Shown in pieces: positions 15,375 through 24,415 of a stretch of DNA of 64,000 nt. The notes beneath the pieces were generated by a model. It made no database searches. It was not told the origin of the DNA and saw only the letters and a list, made by a program, of their open reading frames with translations. This DNA comes from Lewinellaceae bacterium (GTDB lineage: Bacteria > Bacteroidota > Bacteroidia > Chitinophagales > Saprospiraceae), in the NCBI GenBank assembly GCA_016712415.1, contig JADJRC010000001.1, positions 186,001 to 250,000 on the forward strand. The letters run 5' to 3'. Position 1 is the first letter of the stretch, and the number at the start of each line of letters is the position of its first letter. A program made the translations under genes and the position numbers.

Positions 15375-16472
15375 ATGCATACCATGAAAAATGCCCTGTG
15401 CCTGGTTTTCTTTTTGATGCTGTGGGCCGCCTGCAAAAAGGAGGACCTGCCCCCCGGAGGAACAGGTACCCCTGTCTTTAAAGTACAGTATACTACGCCG
15501 GGCGCCGTCAACAACTCCGTAACCGCAGGGGTCAGCGACGCTTACCTGTTCACCGATTTCCATACCGATAACCAGAACATCATTGTCTGCTCGGGTACGT
15601 TTGCCGCGACAACCTGCCCTGCCGGTAATTGTCCCGGCAGTCTTGGTTTTGAGTTCAGCACGGTACCGGCAGGGACGGCCTTTAGCCCGGACAGTGTTTT
15701 CGCCCCCGGAATCCTGAACTACAAAATTATAGATCCACCTTCCGATACCTTTTTTCGCACCACTTTTACCCCTGTCAACCCGGCCGGCTTCAACGCTTTT
15801 GTATGGAACGTGAACGGCCAGTCGACTGCACAGGGCGATACCTTTGTTTATGACTCCCCGAGCCTGAGCCCGCTGACGGTAGAACTCAGGGCGCAAAACG
15901 GACAAGGCCTGACCAGCATCGTGGAGCGAACAATTTCCCTGACCAGTCCGGGCGAGTTATACCCATCTGTTGATATACAAGTAGACAACGACTCCCTCAT
16001 TTACATCCTGACGGCCCTGTCCAGCGGCACTCAGGTCATCAGTACTATGTGGAACACAGGAGACACGACCGCCGCATTCATGACGGATTTGTTGTCCGAC
16101 GAATACCGCGTGACCGTTACCGATGATTTTCAGAGCACTGCCAGCGCGACGCTGGAGCAACCCTCTACCGATGACTTACCGTTGCGGACGGTGAACTTTA
16201 TATACTTCACCACACCTGTTCTGTTGCCCGGCGCCAATGGCGCAGTCAGCATCCAATGGGTTGATGACCAGGGTATCATCTGGCGTTCTGACCGAAACCT
16301 GCAACCTCCGGGCAGTGCGTTTCAGGTACTGGAGTCCATGCCTTACGATCCGAATGAAAACGGCCGTAAAACCCGGAAAATGCGTGTTTCATTTCAATGC
16401 AAACTGTTCAACGACGATGGCGAAAGCCGCGATTTCAGCGGTACGGGCGTGATTGCGGTAGCCTATCCATAA
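15375..16472 (+). CDS. Lipoprotein of unknown function, beta-rich
   Basis: A 365-residue exported lipoprotein. The signal runs from the internal Met at 15384 (MKNALCLVFFLMLWAACKKED), with Cys in a lipobox and acidic residues after it. The translated start at 15375 adds three residues. The mature part is beta-rich, with PKD- or Ig-like phrasing (FNAFVWNVNGQSTAQGDTFVYDSPS, given as limits; VISTMWNTGDTTAAFMTDLL). It follows the sigma/anti-sigma pair by 18 bp and may be in the same operon. Its stop abuts the stop of the convergent T9SS gene with no gap. I do not recognise a family with a known role. Confidence 0.78.
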   Translation: MHTMKNALCLVFFLMLWAACKKEDLPPGGTGTPVFKVQYTTPGAVNNSVTAGVSDAYLFTDFHTDNQNIIVCSGTFAATTCPAGNCPGSLGFEFSTVPAGTAFSPDSVFAPGILNYKIIDPPSDTFFRTTFTPVNPAGFNAFVWNVNGQSTAQGDTFVYDSPSLSPLTVELRAQNGQGLTSIVERTISLTSPGELYPSVDIQVDNDSLIYILTALSSGTQVISTMWNTGDTTAAFMTDLLSDEYRVTVTDDFQSTASATLEQPSTDDLPLRTVNFIYFTTPVLLPGANGAVSIQWVDDQGIIWRSDRNLQPPGSAFQVLESMPYDPNENGRKTRKMRVSFQCKLFNDDGESRDFSGTGVIAVAYP

Positions 16473-17771
16473 TCAATACCTTATGATTTTGCCACTGGCA
16501 TGCATTTCCCCTGCCGTGGCACGCCAGAGATAAAGGCCCGCCTCCGGAAAAGCCTGCGCCGGAACACCAATTTCGTGCGTTCCCGACTCAAGCGCTATTT
16601 GTTTGACCCACAGTGTTTTACCCGAGATGTCGACTATCTCGACCGATACGGTTTCCAGGTCGGATATGCGAACAGGGATGGATACTCCCCCGGCTGTGGG
16701 GTTGGGCAACGGCGCCTGTATGCCGGCGCCCGCTCCAGGCGCAGCCTGGTCGGATGCAAAATGCAATTGCAGGCGTACCGCTTCTTCATTTGCCGTAAAT
16801 ATTGCCGGCAGTATGGATTTTACATCCAGGGAAATTGCCGCGCTCAGTTGCACAGGCGCCAGCGCGCGGATGCGCAGGGTCAGCAGCCTTTCAGAAGAAC
16901 CCGTATTGCCGGGTATGGCATCGAACCATACGACGTTCAGCACACCGGCTCGTGGTTGCGCAATGGCGAGTGCATCTTCTTTCAGGAGATCGCCCGGTAC
17001 CACAGCCACTATTTCCAGCAGCGACGGGTCGTAAGACAGCCCGAATTGCAGGGCCACCCATTGGCCGGCATCGTCGAGTAAAAGCGGGAGGTCAACATAT
17101 TCGCCGGAGCGCAGCGCCACATCGGGCAGCGAAAGCGCCGCAAGTCGCCGGTCGTCGGGCCCGGCGCTGAAATTGGCGATCGCCGAGCAGTCCACATCGC
17201 CGACCTTGACAGCCTTATAATTGACCTCGATCAGCGTGTCCGTATTGTTGGTTATTGTGGTTATGGACGGGATAATGGACTGGAACGGATTGTCAGGATC
17301 GGGAAAAACAAAGTCCGCATCGATAAAGCGCCAGGAATCGCTGGATGGAAACGCTATGATAAGTCCCTGGATCAGTTTTCTGGATTCCACAATATCGAAC
17401 GTGGTAATGGTATTGGATTTATTGACGTCTGCTGCGATCATGGCATAGGGTGACCCCAGGGGGTGGATGCCCAGAATATGCCTGGAAATGCGGGTAAGGT
17501 CAAGCGCATTTACCCCGTTCAAGGGGTCATCCGTCTTTACCGGCGCAATAGCATAAGGGCCTCCAAAGGGAATTCCATCATAGGTCGCACAATTGGCCGT
17601 GATGCCGGGGAAAACAGTGTCTGTCGAAAGTTCGATGCCGGGGAAGTCGATATTAGCCAGTGGTGCCGAATTGCAGGCTACTTCAGCGCATACTTTCAAC
17701 TGAAAAGATTGTGCATGCGCACCGGCCCGGGCCGCAAGGAAGAGAACAAAAATGCAAATGATATTTTTCAT
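16473..17771 (-). CDS. Secreted protein with dockerin-like, cohesin-like and T9SS type A domains
   Basis: A 432-residue secreted protein. The signal peptide ends near ARAGAHAQS. Residues 70-150 show a dockerin-like arrangement: a first half around NGVNALDLTRISRHILG and a second with the calcium-loop form ADVNKSNTITTFDIVESRKLI. Residues 210-335 resemble a cohesin-type beta sandwich (LPLLLDDAGQWVALQFGLSY, followed by LNVVWFDAI). The last 80 residues (LPNPTAGGVSIPVRI to ASGKIIRY) are a type A T9SS sorting domain. Having both halves of a cohesin/dockerin-like pair in one chain suggests intra- or intermolecular assembly at the cell surface, which is inference. Its upstream neighbour is another T9SS protein in the same direction, 43 bp away. 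Confidence 0.85.
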   Translation of the reverse strand: MKNIICIFVLFLAARAGAHAQSFQLKVCAEVACNSAPLANIDFPGIELSTDTVFPGITANCATYDGIPFGGPYAIAPVKTDDPLNGVNALDLTRISRHILGIHPLGSPYAMIAADVNKSNTITTFDIVESRKLIQGLIIAFPSSDSWRFIDADFVFPDPDNPFQSIIPSITTITNNTDTLIEVNYKAVKVGDVDCSAIANFSAGPDDRRLAALSLPDVALRSGEYVDLPLLLDDAGQWVALQFGLSYDPSLLEIVAVVPGDLLKEDALAIAQPRAGVLNVVWFDAIPGNTGSSERLLTLRIRALAPVQLSAAISLDVKSILPAIFTANEEAVRLQLHFASDQAAPGAGAGIQAPLPNPTAGGVSIPVRISDLETVSVEIVDISGKTLWVKQIALESGTHEIGVPAQAFPEAGLYLWRATAGEMHASGKIIRY

Positions 17772-17813
17772 GGGAAATCAGTGTTGAAATGATTGACAGG
17801 GTGAACGAGGCTA

Positions 17814-20675
17814 TTATTTTCCGACGATGAGCCGACCCGAGGCGATGGTTTTGCCTGCGTTTTCCAGGCGAAAAAAGTAAACCCCCTGCTGCAGGTTATT
17901 TTTCCGCAACACATAATCGGGACCGGTAAAATGAGTATCGTATTCCATTTTTCCCTGTGTGTTGACCACGGTAAGCCGTGTCGATGCGGTGGCTGCGACC
18001 CCGGAAAGGTGGAAATTCACCACTTCGGCAAAGGGATTGGGGTACACTTGCAGGTCAATACTGCCGGGCGACGGGTCTTTAATAATCGTGGTAAAGGGAT
18101 GGCCGACGGTATGGATAGTGGTGTTGGTGATGACCGGGTCGTTGTAATCAAAATAGATGGCGGCGTTGTTTTCGAGCACAGTGCCCATGGGGAGGTTCGG
18201 TTGCTGGGAAATACTGAACATGACATAGCCGTGCGACGCGGGCTCATTGACCATGCTGTCTGCCAGCAGGATATCCGGGAAGCGGAAAGTCAGAACACCT
18301 GTGCTGTTTACCTCAAAGGTGTAGGGGTGACTGGCCGGGCCGGGCCGCACGGTGGCGACATCAAGCAGGGCAGAAATGGTATCGCGGATGACCACCAGAA
18401 ACGCCGTGTCCGTGCCTGTATTCTGAAAACGGATCATGTATTCCAGTTCCTGATTGGGTTCGATATAGTGCGCATCCTGCCAGCCCAAAGGAAAGCCGCG
18501 CTTGTCGTTGGGATCGTACGAACCGATTACCTCGTCGCAGTGTACGGAAATAAACGGATCGGCTTCGTTATTGGGAAACTGGAGTGCGCTGGCCGCCGCC
18601 GCTCCGCCGCACGGCGACACGATGGCCGAAGGCACATTTAGTCCGGGATGACCGGGGCGCTGCTGCGTTTGCAGGAAATATGGCCCGCCTGTCGGATTGA
18701 GCACCGAAATGGTGGTATCCTCCCCGGCGGCGAGTTGTACATAGCCCTGCATGTACATAATCTGGTCTTCGACAATGACATAATCCACCGTGCCTTCCAT
18801 GTCGCCTGTGCCTGTATTCGACACCAGGAAAGTAACATCGCCGTTGCAATCGCCTTCCACTTCGAGGTGCGAGCCATCCCAGAACGCACTGGCTTCCGGG
18901 CAGATCGTATCGGGGAAAATATGGGCTTCCACGCAGAACAGATCGCCGAGATCAGCCGAGCAGTCAACGATCAGGTTAACGCTGAAGTTGGCACATTCGC
19001 CCGGATCAACATCCGGCAGGTTGAATGTCAGGATATTGCCATTCTGGCCGGCAAGTGGTATCGAACTCATGTCGTAAATCAGTTCCGGTCCGGAAAGGCT
19101 GAGTTCGACCAGTACTGCCGTGGCGGTCGTGTTGCCGTTGTTGCAATAAACAAGGTCATACTTGTTGGTAGCACACCGGCGCAGGAAAGGCGCAGCGATC
19201 TCCACGTACATCTGCGGGCAATCGGCCAAAGAACGCAATCCAAGCGGTTGCGCCTGTACCGTCTGGTATTGACCCGATACCGAAACCACCTGGTTTCCAC
19301 AAGGCTGCCAGAAATATTGTGTACCATATGCCGGCGTCACAGAGAGGGTAAAATCACCTTCCGAGACCGGCATCAGGAAATTACCGCCGGCAGATACATT
19401 TTTGTAGAACAACTCCCCGGATTGATTTTGCGCTTTGACGATAAAATTGGTCAGCGCAGGCTCACCGGAGTCTTTCACGCAATTTTCGTCGGCATCGTAG
19501 TATATACTGCCCGATATTTTGTTGGTGTAAATTTCTCCCTCGGTATTGGTCTTGACCAACACAGCGCCGGTAAGCGACTCGAAGCCGCCGCCGATTGCGA
19601 ACCTGTTATCGGTGGTGTTGATGATCTTCCACAGCAGGTCGTTTGTGCCGGGAATCGTATTTTTCCAGACAACTTCACCGACGGCGTCTACTTTGAGCAA
19701 AAAACTATTGTCTGTCGTGCCGCCAAGGCCGTAGTGGCCCGGGATATACACGTTATCTGCGGCGTCCCTGGCGAAGCTGTAGATTTCGATGATCTGATTA
19801 ACAGGCGACTGGGGCCAGGGGTAAATCTGCTTGTACAGCTGTTCATTGCCACTGGCGTCTGTTTTCAGCAGCGCAATCCAGGTAGGGTTAGCGCCGTAGG
19901 TTTCGCCCAGTACCATAAACCCTCCGTCCGACATCTGCAGCAGGTCTTGCGCATGCTGGGAGGCGGGTTTGGCGTACCAGTTTTGCCAGAGCAGCGTACC
20001 GGAACCGTTTGTGCGAACCAGGAATACATCGCGGTCGGCGCCGTGCAGACCGAAGCCGCTGATGACAATATCGCCGTTTGCCACTTCGATCAGTTGTGAT
20101 ACTTGCTCGTTGAATTCAGGGTCGCCAAAAGATTGCGACCAAAGGACGTTACCGCTTTGGTCGAGTTTTACCAGTCGTATGTCCTGCTGAAGAGCAGCGT
20201 TGCGCGTTTCACCGGCAGCCAGGATATTGCCGTCGGAGGTACAGATGATATCCTTCAGGCCATTCGGCAAAAAAGAGTTGCCGACAACCGTTTGCCAGGC
20301 CACCGTGCCTGTCGGGTCGAGTTTCAGTACCATATTTTTGAGGGCGCCGCCGTCAGAATAGTTTTCTGCCAGTACCAGAAAGGCGCCGTCCGGTGCAAGG
20401 CAGGTGGCAATAGCCCGGGCGCCGTTCAGGCTCATGTGATTGGTCCACACGATGTTGCCCTGCAGGTCGGTTTTCTGTAGAAACAACTGATCTGTGGAGG
20501 CGATTTCACCAACCATGAAATAGCCGCCGTCGGCGGTTTGCACAAGGTCGCGGCATGCAGCAGTGGCCGGCGAATAGGTCTGGATAAAGCCCTGCCCAAA
20601 GTTTATACCGGCCAGCAGGAGCAGCGGTGCGGTGCTGAGAAAGCGCGTCAGGATACGGAAGACGTTCATGTTCAT
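17814..20675 (-). CDS. Large T9SS-secreted protein with propeller-like N-terminus and DUF7619-like domain
   Basis: A 953-residue cell-surface or secreted protein. After a signal peptide (LLLLAGINFGQG) come about 370 residues of repeated strands in the style of delta-60/propeller repeats (TADGGYFMVGE, LDPTGTVAWQTVVG, TSDGNILAAGE, MSDGGFMVLGETYG). A SdrD-B-like carboxypeptidase-regulatory fold follows (GSIYYDADENCVKDSGEPAL), then a region starting SYDPNDKRGFP with YMIRFQNTGTDTAF and IYFDYNDPVITN that matches the DUF7619/DUF11-like module. A type A T9SS sorting domain ends the chain (VYPNPFAEVVNFHLSG to GRLIVGK). The likely role is adhesion or an extracellular matrix; no catalytic motif is seen. 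The start at 20675 lies directly before a heptamer array. Confidence 0.88.
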   Translation of the reverse strand: MNMNVFRILTRFLSTAPLLLLAGINFGQGFIQTYSPATAACRDLVQTADGGYFMVGEIASTDQLFLQKTDLQGNIVWTNHMSLNGARAIATCLAPDGAFLVLAENYSDGGALKNMVLKLDPTGTVAWQTVVGNSFLPNGLKDIICTSDGNILAAGETRNAALQQDIRLVKLDQSGNVLWSQSFGDPEFNEQVSQLIEVANGDIVISGFGLHGADRDVFLVRTNGSGTLLWQNWYAKPASQHAQDLLQMSDGGFMVLGETYGANPTWIALLKTDASGNEQLYKQIYPWPQSPVNQIIEIYSFARDAADNVYIPGHYGLGGTTDNSFLLKVDAVGEVVWKNTIPGTNDLLWKIINTTDNRFAIGGGFESLTGAVLVKTNTEGEIYTNKISGSIYYDADENCVKDSGEPALTNFIVKAQNQSGELFYKNVSAGGNFLMPVSEGDFTLSVTPAYGTQYFWQPCGNQVVSVSGQYQTVQAQPLGLRSLADCPQMYVEIAAPFLRRCATNKYDLVYCNNGNTTATAVLVELSLSGPELIYDMSSIPLAGQNGNILTFNLPDVDPGECANFSVNLIVDCSADLGDLFCVEAHIFPDTICPEASAFWDGSHLEVEGDCNGDVTFLVSNTGTGDMEGTVDYVIVEDQIMYMQGYVQLAAGEDTTISVLNPTGGPYFLQTQQRPGHPGLNVPSAIVSPCGGAAAASALQFPNNEADPFISVHCDEVIGSYDPNDKRGFPLGWQDAHYIEPNQELEYMIRFQNTGTDTAFLVVIRDTISALLDVATVRPGPASHPYTFEVNSTGVLTFRFPDILLADSMVNEPASHGYVMFSISQQPNLPMGTVLENNAAIYFDYNDPVITNTTIHTVGHPFTTIIKDPSPGSIDLQVYPNPFAEVVNFHLSGVAATASTRLTVVNTQGKMEYDTHFTGPDYVLRKNNLQQGVYFFRLENAGKTIASGRLIVGK

Positions 20676-20786
20676 TAAGTGTTAAGTGTTAAGTGATTAG
20701 TGGTAAGTGGGAAGTGATTAGTGGTTAGTGGTAAGTGTTTAGTGGTAAGTGGTTAGTGGTAAGTGTTTAGTGATAAGTGATTAGTG
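20675..20786. repeat. Heptanucleotide array, consensus NTWAGTG, 16 units
   Basis: Sixteen consecutive units without phase break (TTAAGTG three times, then ATTAGTG, GTAAGTG, GGAAGTG, GTTAGTG, TTTAGTG and so on). It starts right at the start codon of the T9SS gene, upstream of it. Confidence 0.93.
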
Positions 20787-20889
20787 GCAAAGGGAGTGTT
20801 CAATATTCCGTGTCAAAAAGTGTAGATTAACACTTATACTCAAAGTAAATTGGTTTTCAAAAACAAACCCCAACAACACACTGATTTTC

Positions 20890-20932
20890 AATGCACTGGA
20901 ATTCTGTAAATTCTCAAATTCGGAGAATTCCG
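20890..20932. repeat. AT-rich palindromic repeat, copy C
   Basis: The segment around GGAATTCTGTAAATTCTC and AATTCGGAGAATTCCGG resembles the AATTCTG-type elements at 4287-4541 and folds on itself through GGAATTCT/GAGAATTCC-type arms. It lies between the two opposed heptamer arrays. Confidence 0.5.
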
Positions 20933-20938
20933 GCATAC

Positions 20939-21001
20939 CACTTACCACTAAACACTTACCACTTCCCACTTCCCACTTCCCACTTCCCACTTTCCACTAT
21001 T
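20939..21001. repeat. Heptanucleotide array, opposite orientation, 9 units
   Basis: Nine units of CACTTCC, CACTTAC, CACTAAA, CACTTTC or CACTATT, the reverse complement form of the array at 20675-20786. Together they can pair as a long imperfect stem around a 150-bp centre. Confidence 0.92.
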
Positions 21002-21180
21002 TTTAGATAAACAGATTAGTTGGACCAAATATTCATGGTACAAAAGTGGCAGGCGCAATTCACGCTGACAAGGACAAAATTTATTCTTTTTCAGAATTTT
21101 TTATGTCTATTTTTTTATTTTAAAATTGATTATCAATATATTATAGTATATTTTTACATTCTTTTTTCAATTTTTAATTA
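21002..21180. other. Very AT-rich leader upstream of the 466-residue protein gene
   Basis: The last 180 bp of a 505-bp intergenic gap. From about 21075 the DNA is almost entirely A and T, with short palindromes such as ATTATAGTATAT. It probably holds the promoter of the downstream gene, but I cannot place a -33/-7 pair with confidence. No coding frame is supported. Confidence 0.5.
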
Positions 21181-22581
21181 ATGAAATCAATCCCGTTGCT
21201 TCAAATATTACGCGCACTGCCGGCATCGTCCATGCGGGCACTGGAAAAGTTTGTCCAATCGCCTTACCACGTGACCCATTCGGAAGTACTTCGGCTGTTC
21301 CGGCATCTTAAAGCAAACAAGCTGGATGATGTGTCGACAGCAGCGCTTGCCCGCACTTTTGCGGCAGACGGGCGGCGGATGTATCACCTCAACAATTACC
21401 TGCTGGAGGCTGTAGAGCGATTTCTGGCACTTGAAATATGGGAACAACGTCCGCACGATCGAAATCTGGCAACCGTAGAGCATTTGCGCCGCCTGCACCT
21501 CGACAATGCAGGTGCATCCATGCTGCGCTACACGCAGAAACGCCTGGAGGCCGACCCTCAGCGCGGACGCCATTATCACCGGAGCGTTTACCTTTTACAC
21601 CTGGAGTCGTATTACCTTTCCCAACAGGAAGGCCGGGCGCGTACGGCCAATGTGCAGGAACTTACCGACGCAGAAGACATTGCTTTTATCTGTGAAAAGC
21701 TGCGTACCGGGTGTCTGCTGCTCAGCCATCAGGCCGTTACAAAGCGCGAATACAACACCGGTTTACTGGAAAACGTGCTGCAGTTCCTGAAAGGGCACCG
21801 ATACCTCGACATACCCATTGTGGCGGCCTATTATCACGGCTATTATGCACAGTCGGGTACAGACAGCGAGTCCCATTTTATGAAAATGAAAACGCTGATT
21901 CAGCAGTATGCCGGGCGGTTTTCGCTGGCCGAAACGCACGACCTGTACCTCATGGCGATCAATTTTTGCATTCGCCGCATCAACCAGGCCGATGAGCATT
22001 ATTTCCGCGAGGTGTTTGAATTGTACCGGTCGGGACTGCAACACGGCGCCCTGCTGGAGAACGGCACACTTTCGCGCTGGACCTACAACAACATTGCCGT
22101 TACGGCCATTCGGCTCCGGGAGTTTGAATGGGTAGAGCGGTTTCTGAACGACTTTGCCGCCTTTCTGCCGGAAAGCCACCGCGAAGGCGCCTACAACTTC
22201 AATATGGCGCGTTTCTATTATGATACGGGCGATTACCCCCGGTCGATGCAGCACCTGTTGCGCATGGAATACGACGATGTTTTGCAAAATCTGGTAGCCA
22301 AAACCATGCTCTGCAAGATATACTACGAGCTGGATGAAAACGACGCACTGGAAAACCAGCTCGACAGTATACAAATTTACCTGCGCCGGAAAAAGGTATT
22401 GGGCTACCATAAAGACAACTATACGGCTATTGTTCGCTACCTGCGCAAACTACTGGCCATCAACCCCAACAGCGCTGCGGAAAAAGAAAAACTGCGACAG
22501 GAAATCGAAGAGGCGCCTGTACTGACCGAACGGGAATGGCTGCTGAAACACCTGGACGTGCCGGCGGATAAGCCTTCCTGA
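21181..22581 (+). CDS. Conserved-type helical protein of unknown function
   Basis: A 466-residue soluble protein with no signal peptide or membrane helix. It is rich in Leu, Arg, Tyr and Glu and appears all-helical in a TPR-like manner: paired helices such as EGAYNFNMARFYYDTGDYPRSMQHLLRM (limits only), then LVAKTMLCKIYYELDENDALENQL. The N-terminal 60 residues (LQILRALPASSMRALEKFVQSPYH) look like a separate helical motif. I do not recognise the family. It stands alone between a repeat-rich gap and the peroxiredoxin cluster, in the same direction as that cluster but 140 bp away. Confidence 0.82.
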   Translation: MKSIPLLQILRALPASSMRALEKFVQSPYHVTHSEVLRLFRHLKANKLDDVSTAALARTFAADGRRMYHLNNYLLEAVERFLALEIWEQRPHDRNLATVEHLRRLHLDNAGASMLRYTQKRLEADPQRGRHYHRSVYLLHLESYYLSQQEGRARTANVQELTDAEDIAFICEKLRTGCLLLSHQAVTKREYNTGLLENVLQFLKGHRYLDIPIVAAYYHGYYAQSGTDSESHFMKMKTLIQQYAGRFSLAETHDLYLMAINFCIRRINQADEHYFREVFELYRSGLQHGALLENGTLSRWTYNNIAVTAIRLREFEWVERFLNDFAAFLPESHREGAYNFNMARFYYDTGDYPRSMQHLLRMEYDDVLQNLVAKTMLCKIYYELDENDALENQLDSIQIYLRRKKVLGYHKDNYTAIVRYLRKLLAINPNSAAEKEKLRQEIEEAPVLTEREWLLKHLDVPADKPS

Positions 22582-22628
22582 ATTACCTTTTCCAGTACAT
22601 TGGGGAGAAAAACCCCGCAAGAGTTCAC

Positions 22629-22636
22629 TATTTTTG
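22629..22636 (+). promoter_or_regulatory. -7-type promoter element before the peroxiredoxin gene
   Basis: TATTTTTG is an exact match to the Bacteroidota -7 consensus TAnnTTTG, followed by a run of C. It lies 85 bp before the peroxiredoxin start. No convincing -33 TTTG is found at 19-21 bp upstream, so support is partial. Confidence 0.4.
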
Positions 22637-22721
22637 CCCCCGCAAAATACTGCTCCGAATTTTTGTCATCCATTAATCTGTTTACCTGCCGCAAAGGCAC
22701 AGCAACCCTTTACCACAAACC

Positions 22722-23189
22722 ATGCTTGTTCCAGGCGACAAAGCCCCCGATTTCGCGCTTCGCGCCAGCGATAAATCGCTGGTACGCTTGTCAGAACAAC
22801 GCGAAAAAAACACGGTCCTGTTGTTTTTTCCGTTTGCTTTTACGGGGGTTTGCACCAAAGAGATGTGTTATATGCGCGACAGCCTGGCCGATTATGAAAA
22901 ACTCGATGCACAAATCCTGGCCATTTCCGTCGACAGCCCCTACACACTGGCCCAATGGAAGCATGAACAGGGTTTCAATTTCCAGATGCTGTCAGACTTT
23001 AACAAGACCGTCAGCAAAAAATACGATACGCTGTACAAGACGTTCGGACCGGAATTGAAAGGTGTGTCCAAACGCTCCGCTTTTGTAGTTGACAAACAGG
23101 GTATTGTCCGCTACGCCGAGGTGCTGGAAAATGCCGGTGAACTCCCAGATTTCGAAGCCGTTAAAAAAACGCTCCAATCACTCAACTGA
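22722..23189 (+). CDS. Peroxiredoxin (AhpC/TSA family, BCP/AhpE-like)
   Basis: A 155-residue cytoplasmic thiol peroxidase that reduces hydrogen peroxide and organic peroxides. The thioredoxin-like fold has the peroxidatic cysteine Cys44 in the segment FPFAFTGVCTKEMC. Cys49, five residues on, may be a BCP-like resolving cysteine. The catalytic Thr41 is present, and the conserved Arg lies in GVSKRSAFVVDKQG. Length and lack of a C-terminal AhpC tail argue for the short BCP/AhpE group. It is followed after 5 bp by clpS and then aat, so protein oxidation defence and N-degron turnover share a transcript here. Confidence 0.94.
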   Translation: MLVPGDKAPDFALRASDKSLVRLSEQREKNTVLLFFPFAFTGVCTKEMCYMRDSLADYEKLDAQILAISVDSPYTLAQWKHEQGFNFQMLSDFNKTVSKKYDTLYKTFGPELKGVSKRSAFVVDKQGIVRYAEVLENAGELPDFEAVKKTLQSLN

Positions 23190-23194
23190 ATCGC

Positions 23195-23515
23195 ATGCTG
23201 CCGGAATACAATATACTGAATTATGAGAAGCCACTCTGGGAAGAAGAGGAAGAGGTACTGGTCGAAGATGATATCAGCTCCGACCTGCCGGCATATATTG
23301 TAGTGTACAACGACGACTTCAACACCTTCGAATGGGTGATCGAATGCTTTATGGCCGTGCTGCAGCACAGCCACGAACAGGCGGAGCAGTTGGCCGTACT
23401 CATACACTTCAAAGGAAAAGCAACCGTAAAATCCGGCGTGAAGGAAGAACTTATTCCGCTGTGCGAGGCACTGCTCGACCGCGGCCTTTCCGCAGAAGTC
23501 ATCAGCGAAGATTAG
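23195..23515 (+). CDS. clpS: ATP-dependent Clp protease adaptor ClpS
   Basis: A 106-residue N-recognin that delivers proteins with bulky hydrophobic N-terminal residues to ClpAP-type proteases. The acidic, disordered N-terminus (about residues 1-32) is followed by the ClpS core: YIVVYNDDFNTFEWVIECF, a helix with HSHEQAEQLAVLIHFKGKA, and VKSGVKEELIPLCEALLDRG. The NDDFNT segment and the HFKGKA turn form the N-end residue pocket in the family. The aat gene, encoding the transferase that makes such N-degrons, is next. Confidence 0.96.
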   Translation: MLPEYNILNYEKPLWEEEEEVLVEDDISSDLPAYIVVYNDDFNTFEWVIECFMAVLQHSHEQAEQLAVLIHFKGKATVKSGVKEELIPLCEALLDRGLSAEVISED

Positions 23516-23564
23516 CGGATATACGACCGGGCGAATCAAAGCCCAATGCCGCGAATACTCGATA

Positions 23565-23599
23565 AGAAACCGTCTTGCAAGGGTTTTCAGACGGTTTCT
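23565..23599. terminator. Hairpin between clpS and aat
   Basis: A perfect 11-bp stem, AGAAACCGTCT (23565-23575) and AGACGGTTTCT (23589-23599), with a 13-nt loop. There is no strong T-run after it, so it may only attenuate transcription into aat or stabilise the upstream mRNA. Confidence 0.45.
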
Positions 23600-23622
23600 A
23601 AACAAAAATTGCCCGGAACACA

Positions 23623-24354
23623 ATGCCCGTTTTTTGGCTCAGCGACGAGGAACTCAGCTTTCCCCACCCTTCTCTGGCAGAACCCGGCGGTCTCTTGGCC
23701 GTTGGCGGCGACCTGGAGCCTGAGCGGCTGGTAGTGGCCTACCGAAACGGTATTTTCCCCTGGTTTGAAGACGACGGCCATTTCTACTGGTATTCGCCCG
23801 ACCCGCGCTGGGTACTTTTTCCCGGGGAACTGCGGATTCACAAAAGCATGCGCTCTGTCTTCAACAAGGAGAAATTTCGCTTCACCACCGATCAGTCATT
23901 CGCAGCGGTCATGCGCGCCTGCGCTGCAACACCTCGCCAGGGCCAGCATGGTTCGTGGATATCGGAGGCTTTTATCGATGCCTATACCAGCCTGCATGAG
24001 CAGGGTATTGCCCATTCTGTTGAGGTGTGGCAGGGTGAACAGCTTGCAGGCGGACTCTACGGTCTTGCTCTGGGCCGGATATTCTATGGCGAAAGCATGT
24101 TCACCCGTGTTCCGAATGCCTCAAAAGCGGGCTTTATTACCCTGGCCCAGGCACTCCAACGCGCCGGATTCCGGCTCATCGACTGTCAGCAGGAGACTGC
24201 CCACCTCGAAAGCCTCGGTGCGCGCGGCATCACCCGGGAGCTGTTTCTCGAACACCTGGACAGAAATATTTATGAGAAAACCCTGATGGGCAAATGGAAC
24301 CTCGACCCTGAAAAAGGCATCATTGTTGAAGCGACAAAGCCGGGTTCCATTTGA
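23623..24354 (+). CDS. aat: Leucyl/phenylalanyl-tRNA--protein transferase
   Basis: A 243-residue cytoplasmic enzyme that adds Leu or Phe from aminoacyl-tRNA to proteins with N-terminal Arg or Lys, marking them for ClpS-dependent degradation. Family signatures are intact: FPHPSLAEPGGLLAVGGDL, YRNGIFPWFEDDG, YWYSPDPRWVLFP, HGSWISEAFIDAYTSLH, GLYGLALGRIFYGESMF and the C-terminal IDCQQETAHLESLGARGI. Its position after clpS makes a functional N-degron pair, as in many proteobacteria. Confidence 0.97.
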   Translation: MPVFWLSDEELSFPHPSLAEPGGLLAVGGDLEPERLVVAYRNGIFPWFEDDGHFYWYSPDPRWVLFPGELRIHKSMRSVFNKEKFRFTTDQSFAAVMRACAATPRQGQHGSWISEAFIDAYTSLHEQGIAHSVEVWQGEQLAGGLYGLALGRIFYGESMFTRVPNASKAGFITLAQALQRAGFRLIDCQQETAHLESLGARGITRELFLEHLDRNIYEKTLMGKWNLDPEKGIIVEATKPGSI

Positions 24355-24415
24355 TTCTTTACCCGATGCATATTATCTTGCAGTTGAAAAGTGAACCATT
24401 TTAATCTTTGAACCG

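Noticed and set aside
18648..20099. 483-residue plus-strand frame
   Set aside because: Lies wholly inside the large T9SS gene on the opposite strand and lacks any domain.
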